A stretch of 64,000 nt of DNA from Pseudomonas chlororaphis. Its GTDB lineage: Bacteria; Pseudomonadota; Gammaproteobacteria; Pseudomonadales; Pseudomonadaceae. Of this stretch, positions 44,802 through 53,183 are shown one piece after another. A program made the translations under genes and the position numbers. The stretch spans positions 3,609,734 through 3,673,733 of the forward strand of contig CP011020.1 in NCBI GenBank assembly GCA_001023535.1, written 5' to 3'. Position 1 is the first letter of the stretch; every line of letters begins with the position of its first letter. Below the pieces are notes generated by a model. That model saw nothing but the letters and a program-made list of their open reading frames with translations. It had not been told where the DNA came from and did not search any database.

Positions 44802-45782
44802 TTATTCAGACTGTTCCGGTCTTGAACGACACTTTTCTGCGGACAACATAAACTCCCGTGCCGACCTGACAAGCTCATTGCGAGAAGAAAAAGGTGGTGT
44901 CCACCCTAATAGTTTCATCGCCTTTGCGGGGTTGACAACGAAAGATCCACACAACTGGGTTACCAAAGCACGCTTACCGACGAGCTGGCCGGCCGCATAA
45001 ATGAGCTTGACAGGAAAATAGAAAACCCGGGGCCGCTTCCCCATGCCAACAGAAAGAGCATCAATGATTTCCGGCAAGGCGAGGTCGTCACCGTCGGATA
45101 CAAGAAATAACTCTCCAGCGGCATCGGGATGAATGGCGCACACGCGTATAAAATCAGTCAAATTATCAAGAGAGATCATGCTTCTTCGGTTGGCGACCCC
45201 AGAAAAGGGCAAGGGCAAACCGCTCCTGACGAGTTTCAACAGACGTTGGAAATTACCCGGCGCATTGGCCGCATAAACAAGGGGCGGACGGATAATAACC
45301 AATTCCATCCCACTGGCACCCTCTATGTATGCACGGCTGAGGGCGACTTCGGCCTCGTACTTGGATAAAGCATAATCCTTGACGGGGGTGGCAGGGCTGG
45401 TTTCGTCAATAGGCGCTAATCCGGTTTCGACCCCGTTGACACCAATAGAACTGACGAAAATAAAGCGCTTGACTCCGCGCTGCTCCGCAATGGAGGCGAG
45501 CCTCAAGGTGAAGTCTCTGTTCACCTTGAACATCGCCGAGACATCCTTGGCGGCTTTGCCAAATTGATGCGCCCTGCCCGCGAGATGGACAACGATATCT
45601 ACGCCAGACAACGCTTCGGAAAGGAACTCTTCATTGTCCAGCTCACCGAACAGGCATTCATAATCTGCGGCGGCCGCCGAAGGCTTGCGCATAAGCGCAC
45701 GCACGGCAAACCCCTTTGCCTGAAGATCAAGACACAAAGAACGCCCAATAAAGCCACTTGCCCCCGTCACTAGGATTTTCAT
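44802..45782 (-). CDS. NAD-dependent epimerase/reductase, WbpV-like
   Basis: The 326-residue extended SDR has the Rossmann motif TGASGFIGRSL (6–16), a serine in FVSSIGVNG and the YxxxK pair in DYALSKYEAE. In Pseudomonas O-antigen loci an enzyme at this position beside wbpL and wbpM (WbpV) reduces UDP-4-keto-6-deoxy-GlcNAc to UDP-QuiNAc, while its relative (FnlA/WbpK-like) gives UDP-FucNAc. The stereochemical outcome is not readable from sequence alone. Its start overlaps the stop of the upstream glycosyltransferase gene by 4 bases. Confidence 0.88.
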   Translation of the reverse strand: MKILVTGASGFIGRSLCLDLQAKGFAVRALMRKPSAAAADYECLFGELDNEEFLSEALSGVDIVVHLAGRAHQFGKAAKDVSAMFKVNRDFTLRLASIAEQRGVKRFIFVSSIGVNGVETGLAPIDETSPATPVKDYALSKYEAEVALSRAYIEGASGMELVIIRPPLVYAANAPGNFQRLLKLVRSGLPLPFSGVANRRSMISLDNLTDFIRVCAIHPDAAGELFLVSDGDDLALPEIIDALSVGMGKRPRVFYFPVKLIYAAGQLVGKRALVTQLCGSFVVNPAKAMKLLGWTPPFSSRNELVRSAREFMLSAEKCRSRPEQSE

Positions 45783-46777
45783 TTTTTGTTCACCAGCATA
45801 ATAATTTCATCAAGCCAGCCGGCCAGGCTATAGCGATGATAAATATGAGGATCAACAGCCCTATAAGGCCGTTCAAGAAACGCCTTGCTGATAACGGGTT
45901 CCCAACGATCAATGACAAGAATATTATCTTCAGCGTAAAAATCGTACTGTTTAACGCTTGCATTGGTGGTAACCAGCTTCTTCCTTGCCCCTAATGTTTC
46001 CAACGTACGCATGGTCAACCCCGTCTGCTGAGGATGCTCTATATCGAGTATCGCATTTGAAACGTTAAAAACACGCTGAACCTCAGACTTGGGTATCGAC
46101 GCGAATTTGAAATTACTTTTCCTGGCATTCCGATAGGCGCGATTAAAGCAGCGATAGAACCAATAAACCCAGTTGGCCTGCAAGTAAAGATACCAATATC
46201 TTCTTGTTGACGCATCCAATTGGCGATCTATTTTATCGACAATAAAAAACCGATCGGTGTGTGCTGTACCAATAAAACTTATATCGTATTCTGTCTTCGT
46301 CTCGACGACAGCATTAAAACCCGCAGAAAAAAATAAAGGTCGAAAATTGACATTGTACTTTTCAGCATCATTTTTATCGAAGGTAAACACACTATCAAAA
46401 TACTTTAGATTATGAAGCGTCTGTTGTCGATTGGAAAAAGAATCCCACATATATAGGATAAATTTTGCCTTTGGATACCGTTCACGCCACGCAGAAAGTG
46501 TTTTCGCAGAGAGCGTCTGTCCATTGACAACAAAAACGTAGTCAAACTCCGTATGAACGGAGCTCATCTGTCGTTCATAATATCGATCGGCAGCGCCGAT
46601 TACCCACGCGTGACGAAACTTTGTGAGCGCCTTTAGAAAAGGCGATTCGAATGGACGGTCCAATAGAAAAGTGACGCTGGCGCCCTGTTGCTCCAGTTCT
46701 CCCTTTATCTCGGACTCATAACCAAAAAACATCGGAGCCACGTATAAGACGTTTTTATTCTTTAACAATTCATTCAC
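45779..46777 (-). CDS. CgeB/CpsH-like glycosyltransferase (GT-B type)
   Basis: The 332-residue protein begins MNELLKNKNVLYVAPMFFGY. It contains FDYVFVVNGQTLSAKTLSAW, KFILYMWDSFSNRQQTLHNL, YFDSVFTFDKNDAEKYN, FIGTAHTDR and, near the C-terminus, QTGLTMRTLETLGARKKLVT. This set occurs in polysaccharide-associated CgeB-like transferases; the last segment resembles the nucleotide-sugar-binding part of GT-B enzymes. The acceptor and donor are unknown. Codon use and base composition are strikingly A+T-rich (19 G/C in the 60 bases 46321–46380 by hand count). It overlaps both neighbours by 4 bases, so it belongs to a tight operon. Confidence 0.78.
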   Translation of the reverse strand: MNELLKNKNVLYVAPMFFGYESEIKGELEQQGASVTFLLDRPFESPFLKALTKFRHAWVIGAADRYYERQMSSVHTEFDYVFVVNGQTLSAKTLSAWRERYPKAKFILYMWDSFSNRQQTLHNLKYFDSVFTFDKNDAEKYNVNFRPLFFSAGFNAVVETKTEYDISFIGTAHTDRFFIVDKIDRQLDASTRRYWYLYLQANWVYWFYRCFNRAYRNARKSNFKFASIPKSEVQRVFNVSNAILDIEHPQQTGLTMRTLETLGARKKLVTTNASVKQYDFYAEDNILVIDRWEPVISKAFLERPYRAVDPHIYHRYSLAGWLDEIIMLVNKK

Positions 46778-47340
46778 ACCAACGTCGCTCGCTGTTTAAC
46801 GATTTTTGCAGGCATGCCGGCGACGATGACATTTGCCGGCATGCTCGTCAGCAACACCGAGTTGGCGGCCACCGTAACATTATCGCCCACCGTTATCCCC
46901 CCCAGCACTTTCGCCCCGGCACCGACTACCACATCGTTACCAATAACGGGACGGTGGTCCGCGTCGTAGGTAAAATCCAGATCCTTGGCGCCCAGCGTCA
47001 CGCCTTGATAGATAACAGCGTTTGCGCCTACGCTGACAGCACCGATAACGGTTCCCTGGGTATGGGGGAAAAACAGGCCCGGACCAATTTTGCAGGCAAC
47101 CGCTATTTCTATCCCAAAGACGGTGTAATTCAACAAGGAAAAAAACCGGCCGATTATTTTCAGCCCGTTGGAATTCATTGAATATGCTAGCCTGTAGAGC
47201 AGCACGGGAGCAAATCTAGGAGAAACCATAGCCAACACCAACTTCATCTTTGACCTGGTCGCAGGAGCCTTGAATAGTGCCCTCTGCCTCTCAATGTCTG
47301 CGCACAACAGACGCCACAAACCCGGGTTGTCCTGCTCCAT
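46774..47340 (-). CDS. Serine-acetyltransferase-like O-acetyltransferase
   Basis: The 188-residue protein has an N-terminal helical part (LWRLLCADIERQRALFKAPA) followed by a left-handed beta-helix. Its hexapeptides include IGPGLFFPHTQGTVIG, VGANAVIYQGVTLG, RPVIGNDVVVGAGAKVLGGI and VTVAANSVLLTSMPANVIVA. This is the CysE-like arrangement found in many surface-polysaccharide loci, where such enzymes O-acetylate sugars or make an acetylated precursor. The true cysteine-pathway CysE is longer and encoded elsewhere. It overlaps the downstream transferase gene by 4 bases. Confidence 0.85.
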   Translation of the reverse strand: MEQDNPGLWRLLCADIERQRALFKAPATRSKMKLVLAMVSPRFAPVLLYRLAYSMNSNGLKIIGRFFSLLNYTVFGIEIAVACKIGPGLFFPHTQGTVIGAVSVGANAVIYQGVTLGAKDLDFTYDADHRPVIGNDVVVGAGAKVLGGITVGDNVTVAANSVLLTSMPANVIVAGMPAKIVKQRATLV

Positions 47341-47350
47341 GGCGAGCTCC

Positions 47351-48484
47351 TTAATTCATCAACTTTCGAGCGCGTAATTCTTGATTAGCCTTTTCCAGCT
47401 GATCCTCTGGCAACGGCTGCTGGAGCACCCACTCAGCGAAGCGCTTGAGACCTTCTTTCAGCGTAATCTTGGGATGAATACCGAGCAACTTATTCAACCG
47501 TTCAATATCAGCGTAATTATGACGAATATCGCCAACTCTAAACTGCCCGGTCACTTGAACATTCGGTTTTTTCCCGAACGCGACTGTCAACTCCTCGGCG
47601 ACTTCCTTAACAGAGGTGGCAATCCCGCTACCCACATTAACGACGGTATTGGGTGATTTTTCAACAAGCAAACCCGCAACCAACGCATCTGTCACATCAT
47701 CGACATGCACAAAATCGCGGCTCTCGAGGCCATCTTCGAAAAGTGGAAGAACGGTATCGCGACGAATCTTGGTGGAAAATATGGACAATATGCCAGTGTA
47801 CGGATTATTGAGCGACTGTCGCTCACCGTAAACATTCTGCAAACGGAAAATCGTATAATCTATGCCCATTGACTGACTGCCAATCCTGACAAGATCCTCT
47901 TGCGCATACTTGGTCGCCGCATAGAACGAGGACGGGGCGATCAGATCCGTTTCCTTCGTCGGTACAAGTTGCAATGCATCGCCTGTAAAGGGGCAAAGAG
48001 GTTCCCACATTTGTTTACTCAGCGCGTCAGCGGAACGAGCGGTCGGGCATACACGCTGTTGAGTGAGAGGGTTGATATAGGCCCCCTCTCCATATACCGA
48101 ACGACTTGAGGAGAGAATAATTCTCTTAACACGATGCGCCGGTAACTTGCCCAGAACGTCAAACATCAAGGCAGTGCCTTGGGAGTTAACCTCGTTATAG
48201 CGGGCAATCTCGTACATCGATTGACCAGTGCCGGTTTCTGCCGCCAAATGAACGATGCCGTCAACGCCTTCAAGCGCCTTTGTCCAATCTTCTCGCGAAG
48301 TGACACTTCCGCGAATGAACTCGATGCCTTCACCATTCAACCAATCGAGGTCAACAGGTAGACTGCCATGCACCTGAACGGTTAGAGGATCCAGAATTCT
48401 AACGGTATGGTTCGTTTTCAACAGTTTGGGAACGAGGTGCGAACCTATGAACCCTGCACCACCAGTGATTAGAATCTTTTTCAT
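47351..48484 (-). CDS. Extended SDR nucleotide-sugar epimerase, candidate dTDP-L-rhamnose 4-epimerase
   Basis: The 377-residue protein has the motif [12 protein letters not shown] (5–16), then RILDPLTVQVHG. The active site has SSSRSVYGEGAY and the catalytic pair in SFYAATKYAQE. A roughly 40-residue insertion rich in PLTQQRVCPTARSADALSKQ sequence lies before the catalytic tyrosine. The LDxLxxQVHG strand ending and this insertion are features I associate with dTDP-L-rhamnose 4-epimerases, which give dTDP-6-deoxy-L-talose; other 4-epimerases cannot be excluded. The ATG at 48484 follows GAGG. It lies between the CysE-like and polymerase genes. Confidence 0.7.
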   Translation of the reverse strand: MKKILITGGAGFIGSHLVPKLLKTNHTVRILDPLTVQVHGSLPVDLDWLNGEGIEFIRGSVTSREDWTKALEGVDGIVHLAAETGTGQSMYEIARYNEVNSQGTALMFDVLGKLPAHRVKRIILSSSRSVYGEGAYINPLTQQRVCPTARSADALSKQMWEPLCPFTGDALQLVPTKETDLIAPSSFYAATKYAQEDLVRIGSQSMGIDYTIFRLQNVYGERQSLNNPYTGILSIFSTKIRRDTVLPLFEDGLESRDFVHVDDVTDALVAGLLVEKSPNTVVNVGSGIATSVKEVAEELTVAFGKKPNVQVTGQFRVGDIRHNYADIERLNKLLGIHPKITLKEGLKRFAEWVLQQPLPEDQLEKANQELRARKLMN

Positions 48485-48537
48485 AACGGTACCTCTATCC
48501 ATCAACAGTAAAACATCTTTGCGTCTGACATGGGCGC

Positions 48538-49713
48538 TTAGGGTGCGTCTTGCCGCGCGTATTTTTCATGTCTACCGGAACGGAGGCCGGCAAAAACATA
48601 CAGAGAACAGCAGATAAAAAATTGGAACAATGTCGGCAACAGGAAAAACATATCATAGAAAATTGAAAACACGAGAATCTGAAAGGCTACCGAATAAGCA
48701 AAGATCCCCCAGGGTCGCCCCCTGAGCGAGACCTTGTATACACAGCAGCAAACCAATTGAATCAGCGCAACAAATATAAAGCCACCCAAAGCCCCGGTGT
48801 CCGATACGAAACCCGCATAAATAGTAGAGGTATTCAAATTGTTATCCACAAACGTGAACAGATCGTTCCTGGCATCCAACTCAAAATACGCCTTCACAAT
48901 CGAAGGCAGCATATTGGACATCGAATAGGATACCGACCAGTTTGGAATCACAGTATCAATGTTGTGGAAAAAATTACTGAGCCCGGCTGTCAGGTAGACG
49001 TAAAACCAGAGAAAACCGCTGGGCAAGGCATCAAACACTTCTCCGGATTGACCAGATACCAAATAGGCAAAGGGGTTTGAGGTTTGCCGCATGTCACCCA
49101 GGTAGCCAAAAATCACCACAACCGCCACAGCGACGACAGCCAGCGAAAGTATCTTCTTAGAGGATACCTTCGTCAGTAGCAACGCAACACAAACGACCTG
49201 AATCAATCCGCTCAGCAGAATACCGCGGCCCAGCATCAACACCGGCCATAGCAAAAGAACCAGAATCAATACAGCCATTTTTTTGGAGTGTTTTTTTATA
49301 GACAAATAAGTCGCCATTGACAGCACCTGCAGATAGCAGGCATTCATGACTCCATGGAGGGAAGGCACACCGAACTCGGTGTACAGTTTATTAATACCCA
49401 CCAAACGCCAATAAAGAGGCACGCCCCCCGAATAATAAATCTCGAAAGCGGTGCCAAGAAACCACACACACCCTAACAACATTAAAAAACGCGACACGAC
49501 ACTTATATAAAAATCGGTCTGTGCTTCACTGGGAACTTCGATCTTTTTCCGCCCCCTTAAAAGCAAATACAATAACAGTATGCTGACCATATTCATGATT
49601 ATCACCATCAGTCCCACCGCCGAGGGGGAGACCAAATTTGTGGTCAAGTCAAAAAAATACAGCAACAGGACCAGCGACCACATGGCAATATAAACAAATG
49701 CAGGGTTCAGCAT
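48538..49713 (-). CDS. O-antigen polymerase (Wzy-like)
   Basis: The 391-residue protein is almost entirely membrane segments, about ten to twelve, with a large periplasmic loop (about 215–285) containing DMRQTSNPFAYLVSGQSGEV, NFFHNIDTVIPNWS and DNNLNTSTIYAGFVSDTGAL. This pattern, with an arginine-containing loop and NTSTIYAGF..D.G, is typical of oligosaccharide-repeat-unit polymerases (EpsG/Wzy/O-antigen polymerase-like). Wzy proteins share little sequence, so the call rests on topology and on being the only unassigned multi-span protein in the locus. The C-terminus is basic (RSGRHEKYARQDAP). Confidence 0.8.
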   Translation of the reverse strand: MLNPAFVYIAMWSLVLLLYFFDLTTNLVSPSAVGLMVIIMNMVSILLLYLLLRGRKKIEVPSEAQTDFYISVVSRFLMLLGCVWFLGTAFEIYYSGGVPLYWRLVGINKLYTEFGVPSLHGVMNACYLQVLSMATYLSIKKHSKKMAVLILVLLLWPVLMLGRGILLSGLIQVVCVALLLTKVSSKKILSLAVVAVAVVVIFGYLGDMRQTSNPFAYLVSGQSGEVFDALPSGFLWFYVYLTAGLSNFFHNIDTVIPNWSVSYSMSNMLPSIVKAYFELDARNDLFTFVDNNLNTSTIYAGFVSDTGALGGFIFVALIQLVCCCVYKVSLRGRPWGIFAYSVAFQILVFSIFYDMFFLLPTLFQFFICCSLYVFAGLRSGRHEKYARQDAP

Positions 49714-49719
49714 AGTCGT

Positions 49720-50721
49720 TTATACCTGTCGCTTTAGGGCATTTTTCAGCCGGGGCAGCACCCCCGAAGCAACATTGAAAATCATGGGGCGACGCAGAAT
49801 CCCAAAAAGCAAATTGGTCATTGTTCGTTTGTTTCCGGATGAGTACTTCAGGAATAACGGACGCAGCGCCTCGACATTGGCCTTGTTCTTCTTAACAACC
49901 TGCCTGAAAAGCTCACCTAGAAGATAACGGTAGCCACCTTGCTGGCACGCTTCCCTAATGGCCGGATCATGTTCATAACGTTCGGCAATGAGATCGACGG
50001 TCAGAAGAGACTCTTGCAGCAATTCGAATGTCCTGTCGCTAGCCCCTAGGCCATGCTTACGATACTTGCCATAGACACCCGGGAGTTCACGAATTTCGCC
50101 TTGCAACGCGACTTCAATATAAAAGATCCAGTCTGAAACGACGGGAAAGAGCGGATCGAAGCCGTGCGTAGGACAAGCAGAACGTCTAACCATGACCGAA
50201 GAAGCACCTGGAATACCCCCCTTCGATATTAAATCGTGGACGTTATTGATTCGCTCTTTTTCAGTAGTATTGGTACGAAAAATCAACGCACCATCAGCGT
50301 GATTAAAAATATCCACAGGATGGTAAGACAGTACGACCTTGGGATCCTCGAAAAGCGCCACCTGGGCCTTCAACTTCCCGGGTAAAAACAGATCATCGCC
50401 ACCTAGCACTGCGACCAGCTCTCCGCTGCAGGCAAAAAAAGCCGCATTGGAGTTGCCGGTAATGCCGAGATTCTTCTCATTCAAGACCGGCACAATCACA
50501 TCAGGATATTTATTATAAAAGTCCAGAATAACTTCGCGCGTACCGTCTGTAGAGGCGTCGTCTGCTACCACAATCTCGAAATTGTCATAGTCTTGCGTCA
50601 ATACACTCTCGATCGTTTCCGCAATCAGATGCTGCTGATTGTAAGTAATGATCATCACAGAAACTTTTGGATTATAAATATTCAACGCAAGCGCCTCAAC
50701 AGAAAAACCATTATCCAGCAA
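49720..50721 (-). CDS. Family 2 glycosyltransferase
   Basis: The 333-residue protein has a GT-A fold. VSVMIITYNQQHLIAETIES (about 20–39) is the nucleotide-binding strand, followed by DYDNFEIVVADDASTDGTRE, NLGITGNSNAAFFACSGELV and the DxD-type site LGGDDLFLPGKL. A later acidic segment, FPVVSDWIFYIEVAL, holds the probable base. It transfers one sugar of the O-unit; donor and linkage are unknown. The gene starts 5 bases after the wzx stop and ends 6 bases before the wzy start, in one operon. Confidence 0.9.
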   Translation of the reverse strand: MLDNGFSVEALALNIYNPKVSVMIITYNQQHLIAETIESVLTQDYDNFEIVVADDASTDGTREVILDFYNKYPDVIVPVLNEKNLGITGNSNAAFFACSGELVAVLGGDDLFLPGKLKAQVALFEDPKVVLSYHPVDIFNHADGALIFRTNTTEKERINNVHDLISKGGIPGASSVMVRRSACPTHGFDPLFPVVSDWIFYIEVALQGEIRELPGVYGKYRKHGLGASDRTFELLQESLLTVDLIAERYEHDPAIREACQQGGYRYLLGELFRQVVKKNKANVEALRPLFLKYSSGNKRTMTNLLFGILRRPMIFNVASGVLPRLKNALKRQV

Positions 50722-50726
50722 ATCAT

Positions 50727-51998
50727 TCAGCCAACTAGCCCGTCAGCTTTCACTTTCTTCAACTCCATCGTAACGAACAGCATTAACAACGCCCAGTAAA
50801 CTGCATAGTTCACCGCGTGAGCCAGAGACACTCCCTCCAAGCCCAATAATTTTGTAAAAACGACCGTCATGACATAAAAAGAAATTGCAGAAAGCACTTC
50901 GGAAAAGATAAAGAGCTTGAACATGGCCTTACCCAGCATGACATAAGCAAGGATCCAGCTACCTATCTTGAGAGTATCGCCAACGATCTGCCAGGCGAAA
51001 AGACTCCTCATGGGCAGGAAATCCGCTGTAAACAACACATGTATGATGAAGTCACGCAAGACAAAGATAATCAGTCCGCACAACGCGGCACAGGGCAATA
51101 TGACACGGTAGCCCAATAGAACTTCCGCTCTTATCGCTTCCCGGCTTTCCAATTCAGAAAGCCTGGGCAAATAATAAACGCTGAGGGTCGTTGTTACGAG
51201 CATGAGGTAGGCGGCACTAAGACGCCACATGGCTTCCCAGTAGCCGGCCGCATCCCAACCAAATGATGAACCCAGGTAGTTTCGCACGAAGATATGGCTG
51301 ACCGGTACGCAAATAGCTGATGTAAGGGCCATGGCCGTATATTTCAGAAAATTTTTGGCCACTGCATAATCGACGCGCCCCACCATATAGTTAAAGCGAA
51401 ACCAAGGCGCTTTCAGACAAATAACAAGAGTCACAAAAAAACTAATTGATTGATAAATAGCCAGAGCTATCAACGCACCATACAGGCCGAAATACATTGA
51501 TAAAGCCGTAGTCACTAGAAAGGCAAAGACGCTTCCAGCAATATTTGCGAAAACGTAACGAAGCAGATCTTTTTTACCGTTAAGTATCGCCAGCAAAAGC
51601 GCATTTAATGTAAAGAATACCAGCGTAGCCGCAAACCATCTGAAGACACCGCCAAAGTCGGAGTTCTTTAGAAATGCAACCGCCAGCTCATCACTGAATA
51701 TCATTATAACGACACTGCAAAGCAGTGAGCCTAACAAGGCTATAGTCCCAGCACTCCGCCAGACGGCGTGCTGCTTGTCCTCGTTATAATGATATTCCGC
51801 CGTGTACTTCGTAACACCTGTATTAATAGCACCACTGGCAAAAGTAGTGATCATTTGAATAGCGTTTTGAAACTGCCCAAGCGCTGCATAACCCACAGGA
51901 CCAACGTAGATGGCCAGGACTTTATTTATTCCAAGCAACGTCAACATTTTAACGAGTACGGCAACCCCGTTAAGCAGACTTGTTTTTATCAGCGTCAT
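50727..51998 (-). CDS. wzx: O-unit flippase Wzx
   Basis: The 423-residue membrane protein has about twelve spans and begins MTLIKTSLLNGVAVLVKMLT. The N-terminal sequence INKVLAIYVGPVGYAALGQF and the conserved GAINTGVTKYTAEYHY segment are characteristic of WzxE-like oligosaccharide flippases of the MOP exporter superfamily. It moves undecaprenyl-diphosphate-linked O-units across the inner membrane. The aminotransferase gene ends 6 bases upstream of its start, giving continuous coupling. Confidence 0.92.
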   Translation of the reverse strand: MTLIKTSLLNGVAVLVKMLTLLGINKVLAIYVGPVGYAALGQFQNAIQMITTFASGAINTGVTKYTAEYHYNEDKQHAVWRSAGTIALLGSLLCSVVIMIFSDELAVAFLKNSDFGGVFRWFAATLVFFTLNALLLAILNGKKDLLRYVFANIAGSVFAFLVTTALSMYFGLYGALIALAIYQSISFFVTLVICLKAPWFRFNYMVGRVDYAVAKNFLKYTAMALTSAICVPVSHIFVRNYLGSSFGWDAAGYWEAMWRLSAAYLMLVTTTLSVYYLPRLSELESREAIRAEVLLGYRVILPCAALCGLIIFVLRDFIIHVLFTADFLPMRSLFAWQIVGDTLKIGSWILAYVMLGKAMFKLFIFSEVLSAISFYVMTVVFTKLLGLEGVSLAHAVNYAVYWALLMLFVTMELKKVKADGLVG

Positions 51999-52004
51999 TA
52001 GCCT

Positions 52005-53126
52005 TCAACCAAGGCCATTAAAACTATTGCAGGCATCAATCACAGCGCTCGCGTCTTCGAGGGTCATGGTGGGACCAATCGGAAGGCTGAGTACCTCGTC
52101 GTGTATCCTCTCGGTTAACGGGAACGACTGGCTATTCCAGTTTTTGTAAGCAAGCTGTTTATGCGGAGGTATTGGATAATGTATCAATGTCTGGATACCT
52201 GATGCAGCCAAGTGCTTCTGCAAAGCATCACGGTGCTGGCAGCGAACAACATAAAGATGCCAGACATGGCCTTCAAAATCCAAGGGAGACACATTTTCCT
52301 GGATGGGCAGACGGATCGCAGCATTACGGATACCGTCACTGTACGCACGCGCAATCTTTCTGCGACTTTGAATATCAGTCGACAGATATTTTAATTTAAC
52401 GCTCAACATTGCGGCTTGTATTTCATCAAGCCGGCTGTTGACACCTTGGTAGATATTCTTGTATTTCTCGTGAGAACCATAATTGCGTAGTGCTTTTAGT
52501 ACTGTAGCCAGTTCCGGGTCATTCGTGGTAATCGCCCCAGCATCACCCAGTGCGCCGAGATTTTTCCCTGGATAGAAGCTGAATCCGGCTGCATCGCCCC
52601 AACTACCGGCCACTTTTGCGTCAATACTCGCACCGTGCGCCTGTGCGGAGTCCTCCAAAACCAAAAGATTATGCTTTTTTGCGATACTCATGATACTTGG
52701 CATATCAGCCAAGCGACCATAAAGATGAACGGGAATAATTGCCTTGGTTTTGGGGCCGATAGAAGACTCTATCAACGCCGGCGAAATGTTCAAGGTTTCA
52801 TCAGGCTCAACGAGCACAGGGGTCAAGCCATTTTCGGTAATGGCCAGGACACTCGCTATATAAGTGTTGGCAGGGACGATCACTTCATCGCCTTCGGTCA
52901 ACCTGCCGAGGAGCTTCCACGCTCTCAAGGTTAGCGTCAGCGCGTCCAGCCCATTCGCTACGCCAAGACAAAATTGCACGCCACACGCCTTCGCAAAATC
53001 ACTCTCGAAGGCCTCCAGCTCTTTTCCTTGAATATACCAGCCAGAATCGATGACTCGCGCACAGGCAGCTTTGAGTTCGGAAGCGTAGGCCGCGTTTACA
53101 TCTTTCAAACTTAGAAACTCAATCAT
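52005..53126 (-). CDS. DegT/DnrJ/EryC1 sugar aminotransferase (FdtB/QdtB type)
   Basis: The 373-residue PLP enzyme has [60 protein letters not shown] and the PLP-lysine in [18 protein letters not shown]. Its C-terminal substrate loop includes [13 protein letters not shown]. This subgroup aminates C3 of dTDP-3-keto-6-deoxyhexoses, giving dTDP-Fuc3N (FdtB) or dTDP-Qui3N (QdtB). The 3,4-ketoisomerase that makes its substrate is fused to RmlC in the gene directly upstream, 57 bases away, which supports the 3-amino assignment. Confidence 0.9.
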   Translation of the reverse strand: MIEFLSLKDVNAAYASELKAACARVIDSGWYIQGKELEAFESDFAKACGVQFCLGVANGLDALTLTLRAWKLLGRLTEGDEVIVPANTYIASVLAITENGLTPVLVEPDETLNISPALIESSIGPKTKAIIPVHLYGRLADMPSIMSIAKKHNLLVLEDSAQAHGASIDAKVAGSWGDAAGFSFYPGKNLGALGDAGAITTNDPELATVLKALRNYGSHEKYKNIYQGVNSRLDEIQAAMLSVKLKYLSTDIQSRRKIARAYSDGIRNAAIRLPIQENVSPLDFEGHVWHLYVVRCQHRDALQKHLAASGIQTLIHYPIPPHKQLAYKNWNSQSFPLTERIHDEVLSLPIGPTMTLEDASAVIDACNSFNGLG

Positions 53127-53183
53127 TAAACACCTGTTCTTTGCGTGTAGATCAAATCAGCTGGCTTCAAGAGCAAGCCGGGA

